Shown here: positions 63,481 to 64,000 of the stretch, piece by piece
Layout of the letters: each line of letters opens with the position of its first letter
Numbering within the stretch: the stretch's first letter is position 1
Origin: Paragordius varius
Lineage: Eukaryota; Nematomorpha
Length of the DNA: 64,000 nucleotides
Direction: 5' to 3'
Assembly (NCBI GenBank): GCA_964247055.1
Contig: OZ176052.1
Span: 9,176,001 to 9,240,000 of the forward strand
Program-made: the position numbers and the translations under genes
The notes under the pieces: generated by a model
Seen by the model: only the letters and a program-made list of their open reading frames with translations
Database searches by the model: none
What the model was told of the DNA's origin: nothing

Positions 63481-64000
63481 GTTATGACGCACGAAGTTTT
63501 AAAATGACACATAGTCTCATAAGTTTTCTTTAATTTGGCTCCAAAGGTATGCTGTATCGATATGATGGAGCAGTTGTAGGCGGGTAGCCCTACCCAGAGG
63601 CCAATATAAAAATGAAGTTAGATAAAAAAATTTGCCTTTACTGGAATCATCGTTCATTCCTTACAGTTTATGGAAGAATGGCTTCAAAACTAAATAATAA
63701 TTCAATGATAGCGCATTTTTTAGGGCGTAAAGGGCCTATTTAGGCTAATTTAAAAAATCCGCTCGATTGAAATTTTTGACTGTTTAGTGTAATGCTTTAA
63801 GCAGCTATTGAACTCTTATGGCCTGATAGTTTTTCTGAAATTTAGCCCCAAAAGCACGCTATTACGATGTGATGGGTCAGTTTTTCGCGGGTAGCTACTT
63901 ACTCAGCAGCTATCATCAAAGAAACGCTTGACTTAAATTTTTGCCTTTTAACAGGGAATATCTGGAATACTTATTGAATTTTTACGGTCTCATACCTTGG
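63481..64000 (-). repeat. Satellite block (reverse), cut by window end
   Basis: Units with TGGTCTCATA-, TTTGGCTCCAAAGG-, GTAGGCGGGTAGCC- and TTTTTAGGGCGTAAAGGGCC-type landmarks, the reverse complements of those at 25850-27640. The block continues beyond the window. Confidence 0.75.

Overview
The window is AT-rich nuclear DNA from a eukaryote, almost certainly an animal. The evidence is GT-AG introns in three recognisable genes, an animal-type WDR26 with LisH, CTLH and WD40 parts, a linker histone H1, a complete PP2A catalytic subunit, TATA boxes, AATAAA signals, and mariner, hAT and TTAA-target transposon remnants. I cannot name the species. Two PP2A introns of only 23 and 26 nt are the most telling clue. 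Introns that short are exceptional in animals, and dicyemid mesozoans are one animal group reported to have them. Most other introns here are long (93 nt to 3.4 kb), so that placement is only a suggestion.

Layout: 1-1530 is the end of a satellite block with its 'head' module, in reverse orientation. 2756-4933 is a large foldback element whose right arm holds a 580-bp TTAA-flanked element; the left arm preserves the empty site. 5207-6094 encodes an Asn-rich, probably tail-anchored orphan protein. 7800-9064 is a dead mariner. 9400-11480 has two short minus-strand orphan ORFs and a small hAT element. 11590-15440 is nested repeats. 18093-19395 is a TATA-driven histone H1 gene with one intron. 20218-36813 is an 8.2-kb direct tandem duplication; each copy carries a small secreted glycoprotein ORF, a TTAA element, foldback and hAT-like pieces and two satellite blocks. 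36814-40900 is repeats and gene-poor DNA. About 40921-54010 is a 17-exon WDR26 gene on the plus strand. 56506-58619 is the 7-exon PP2A catalytic gene on the minus strand, convergent with WDR26. 58739-64000 returns to nested transposons and satellite.

The identified genes are housekeeping and regulatory: chromatin linker histone, a CTLH/GID ubiquitin-ligase scaffold, and a Ser/Thr phosphatase. They are independent genes with no operon-like arrangement. The accessory DNA is dominated by short non-autonomous elements inserted into one another, so a relative order of events can be read. The only duplicated sequence that looks selected as protein is the secreted glycoprotein ORF, whose two copies differ almost only at synonymous sites. 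I saw no rRNA, tRNA or CRISPR array, but tRNAs were not searched computationally.
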